From positions 8,615 through 33,919 of the forward strand of contig DKMG01000087.1 in assembly GCA_002469975.1 (NCBI GenBank): 25,305 bases of DNA, read 5' to 3'. Positions 23,722 to 25,305 of the stretch are shown piece by piece. The notes under the pieces are model-generated. The model did no database searches and was not told the origin of the DNA. It saw only the letters and a list, made by a program, of their open reading frames with translations. Source of the stretch: Proteobacteria bacterium UBA7420. Lineage in GTDB: Bacteria > Pseudomonadota > Gammaproteobacteria > Magnimaribacterales > D2472. The number at the start of each line of letters is the position of its first letter. Position 1 is the stretch's first letter. Both the position numbers and the translations under genes were made by a program.

Positions 23722-23757
23722 CTATCAATTGATAGGTCATTTTATCTCTAGTACAGT
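23722..23757 (+). promoter_or_regulatory. Promoter with overlapping 14-base palindrome
   Basis: CTATCAATTGATAG (23722-23735) is a perfect palindrome. Its right half contains the -35 box TTGATA (23729-23734), which stands 17 bases before TACAGT (23752-23757), a fair -10 box. Transcription would start near 23764, and AGGAGA (23768-23773) leads to the ATG at 23779. A repressor bound here would cover the -35 box. Confidence 0.6.
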
Positions 23758-23778
23758 AAAGCTATATAGGAGACGTTT

Positions 23779-24735
23779 ATGAAATCTAAGACAGCACTAA
23801 TTGCCATGACCTTGATATTGGGCATGACGCCGACCGTCCAATCCAATCATCACGAGGATGCACTTGAGTTAGAACAACTTGCCCATGCTTTTGGTTGGGA
23901 TTTAGAGGGTGCAGAAATTGAAACTCAAAGGGTAGCAGAAGGCTTGTATGTACTTTTTGGGGTTGGCGGAAACATTGCTGCATCTATTGGAGAGGATGGC
24001 GTGCTAATTGTTGACGATCAACTGCCGCAAGTCATAGATAAAATTGAAGCGGCCATTCAAAGGGTAGGTGGCTCAGCGGTTAATTACGCGATTAACACCC
24101 ATTGGCACTTTGATCATGCAGAAGGCAATAATGTATTGGGGCCAAAAGGCACAACTATTGTTGCTCATAGCAATGCCCGAGCAGATATGGCGAAGGGTGG
24201 ACTGGTTAACATGGTGATCGCTAAATATAATCAGCAACCATACCCTGTCAAGGCCTTGCCAGTTCTTACATTTGATGAAGGCATGCAAATACACTTTAAT
24301 GATGGTCAAATTGACTTAAAACACTTTGCACCAGCTCACACCAGTGGAGACACAGTGGTAATTTTTAAAAAACAAAATGCCGTCCATCTTGGCGACGTGT
24401 TTAATAATGCAGGCTATCCATTTATAGATGTGGGGAGCGGAGGTAGTATTGATGGCATGATTCAGTTTTGCGAGGATACTCTAAAGTTAACTTCGCAAGA
24501 TACTATTGTTATTCCTGGTCATGGCCCTGTAACTGATACTGCAGCTTTGAGGCGTTATGTCACAATGTTAAAAACTGTGAGATCTCGTGTCAGTAATTTA
24601 ATCGAGGATGGTAAAACTTTACAGCAAGTAATTGATGCGAAACTAACTGCAGATTTTGATGAGGTTTATGGACCTGAATCTAACTCGCTTGGCTTTGTGA
24701 ATAGGGTTTATACAAGCTTGAATCAAAGTCTTTAG
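23779..24735 (+). CDS. Exported metallo-beta-lactamase-fold hydrolase
   Basis: A 318-residue protein with a signal peptide (cleavage after VQS, near 22), hence periplasmic. The dinuclear zinc site is complete: H108, H110, D112 and H113 (THWHFDHAEGN), H187 (PAHTSGD), D206 (HLGDVF) and H248 (PGHGPV). This MBL group includes exported proteins beside quinoprotein dehydrogenases and many of unknown substrate. It lacks marks of a true class B beta-lactamase other than the shared zinc motif, so a resistance role is not claimed. Its promoter carries a palindrome. Confidence 0.9.
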   Translation: MKSKTALIAMTLILGMTPTVQSNHHEDALELEQLAHAFGWDLEGAEIETQRVAEGLYVLFGVGGNIAASIGEDGVLIVDDQLPQVIDKIEAAIQRVGGSAVNYAINTHWHFDHAEGNNVLGPKGTTIVAHSNARADMAKGGLVNMVIAKYNQQPYPVKALPVLTFDEGMQIHFNDGQIDLKHFAPAHTSGDTVVIFKKQNAVHLGDVFNNAGYPFIDVGSGGSIDGMIQFCEDTLKLTSQDTIVIPGHGPVTDTAALRRYVTMLKTVRSRVSNLIEDGKTLQQVIDAKLTADFDEVYGPESNSLGFVNRVYTSLNQSL

Positions 24736-24770
24736 ACCTTTTTACTACCGATAATTAATTCTAGGGATTA

Positions 24771-25184
24771 TTATGCTTCCTTGTTCGGATTCCAGATTGT
24801 TAGATTCTTGGTCTTAAGTCTGTTCACAACTAACTTATACCTTGATTGCTCTGCTTTCCATTCTTCCAGCCACTTAGACCCATCACGCTCTGCATCGATA
24901 AAGATCGCATTAGTAAATGCTAATGGAATAAGTATTGCAGCATGTATCACAATGCTTGCAACTGTATTATATCCAAACAGCCCTAGGTAGTTTGCTGCTA
25001 TAAATCCAAAGAATATACTCCAAAAGGTAAACAACACTAGCATGAAGTAAGTTTGCAGACTTGGGTCTGGTATATGCTTGAGTGGATTATATTTAACATC
25101 CATTACTCTTCTCCAGCCACTCACAAAAGACATCACCGTTCTTCTGAAAAGACTTGGCTTTTTTATCATTGGCTTAATACTCAT
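24771..25184 (-). CDS. Two-span membrane protein of unknown function
   Basis: A 137-residue protein. A basic N-terminus (MSIKPMIKKPSLFRRTVMSF) precedes two hydrophobic helices, roughly residues 45-67 (TYFMLVLFTFWSIFFGFIAANYL) and 75-97, and then a charged C-terminal tail (DAERDGSKWLEEWKAEQSRYK) that should lie on the same side as the N-terminus. The linker VKYNPLKHIPDPSLQ is distinctive. GGAG five bases before the ATG overlaps the stop of the upstream 31-residue gene, so the pair is co-translated. No family is recognised. Confidence 0.7.
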   Translation of the reverse strand: MSIKPMIKKPSLFRRTVMSFVSGWRRVMDVKYNPLKHIPDPSLQTYFMLVLFTFWSIFFGFIAANYLGLFGYNTVASIVIHAAILIPLAFTNAIFIDAERDGSKWLEEWKAEQSRYKLVVNRLKTKNLTIWNPNKEA

Positions 25185-25192
25185 TTTTACTC

Positions 25193-25288
25193 CTATTCAA
25201 CATGATTTCTTATATATTCTTTTATTACATGCATGCCGTAAGATAGCCAGGTTACAACCACTAAACTCCAAAATAACATTTCCACCAT
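25193..25288 (-). CDS. Tiny single-span membrane protein, 31 aa
   Basis: A short gene upstream of, and coupled to, the 137-residue membrane protein. The ribosome binding site TTAAGGAG lies at the window edge (25298-25305), nine bases before the ATG. The product has one hydrophobic stretch (MLFWSLVVVTWLSYGMHVI, about 4-22) and a polar tail (KEYIRNHVE). Its stop TAG is part of the next gene's GGAG. A second in-frame ATG at residue 4 is possible. Unknown function; perhaps a small subunit of a complex with its neighbour. Confidence 0.55.
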   Translation of the reverse strand: MVEMLFWSLVVVTWLSYGMHVIKEYIRNHVE

Positions 25289-25305
25289 AGGCCCTTACTC
25301 CTTAA

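Noticed and set aside
23779..24735. Class B beta-lactamase
   Set aside because: Only the general zinc motifs of the fold are shared; size and neighbours do not support antibiotic resistance.
24781..24990. Plus-strand ORF opposite the 137-residue membrane protein
   Set aside because: The minus-strand frame is longer, has a GGAG site and a sensible membrane layout.
1..25305. CRISPR arrays, insertion sequences, tRNA or rRNA genes
   Set aside because: No regular repeats, transposase motifs, or cloverleaf or rRNA sequences were noticed on reading.

Overview
The window looks like chromosomal DNA of a marine, AT-rich gammaproteobacterium. The gene order ftsK-lolA-(crcB)-serS downstream of a divergent trxB is a familiar gammaproteobacterial backbone. 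The small compact genes, 1-4 nt overlaps, large Oar-like TonB-dependent receptor, GMC oxidoreductase and many SDR enzymes resemble oligotrophic ocean lineages such as SAR86 and its relatives. That placement is an inference; no rRNA or tRNA gene was seen that could settle it.

Layout. (1) 1-1886, plus strand: a short operon with the end of an HSD10-type SDR dehydrogenase (cut by the window edge), an AcuI/YhdH-type acryloyl-CoA reductase and a 43-residue single-span membrane protein. (2) 1889-2824: trxB on the minus strand. (3) 2917-7360: ftsK, a divergent lolA, crcB and serS, tightly packed; ftsK seems to start at a non-standard ATC codon. (4) 7403-10654: an Oar-like TonB-dependent receptor with a palindromic promoter region and a strong terminator. 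(5) 10669-12840: a 2-oxoglutarate/Fe(II) oxygenase and a CNT nucleoside transporter. (6) 12837-14393, minus strand: a ketoacyl synthase III like Pseudomonas PA3286, followed by TspO. (7) 14428-17543: a plus-strand run of monoacylglycerol-lipase-like hydrolase, SDR, an MGME1-like PD-(D/E)XK nuclease and a second SDR. (8) 17556-19151: a GMC oxidoreductase on the minus strand. (9) 19178-21296: an S51 peptidase, a deazaflavin/quinone-reductase-like protein, an HD-domain protein with the full ligand set of the PhnZ diiron oxygenases, and a small lipoprotein. (10) 21318-21556: the decayed C-terminus of a second TonB-dependent receptor, still followed by a terminator. (11) 21601-25288: an exported M20 peptidase, a DUF6122 membrane protein, a DUF4177-like protein, an exported metallo-beta-lactamase-fold hydrolase with a palindrome over its promoter, and two minus-strand small membrane proteins.

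Together the accessory genes suggest a heterotroph that takes up substrates through TonB receptors and a nucleoside transporter, cuts peptides and lipids, and passes alcohols, acyl chains and hydroxyacyl-CoAs through SDR, GMC and thiolase-fold enzymes. No CRISPR array, insertion sequence, prophage module, tRNA or rRNA was found. The most interesting items are the PhnZ-like HD oxygenase with a changed substrate site, the MGME1-like nuclease inside a metabolic operon, the ATC start of ftsK, two promoter palindromes, and several genes whose -10 box lies exactly six bases before the start codon, which suggests leaderless mRNAs.
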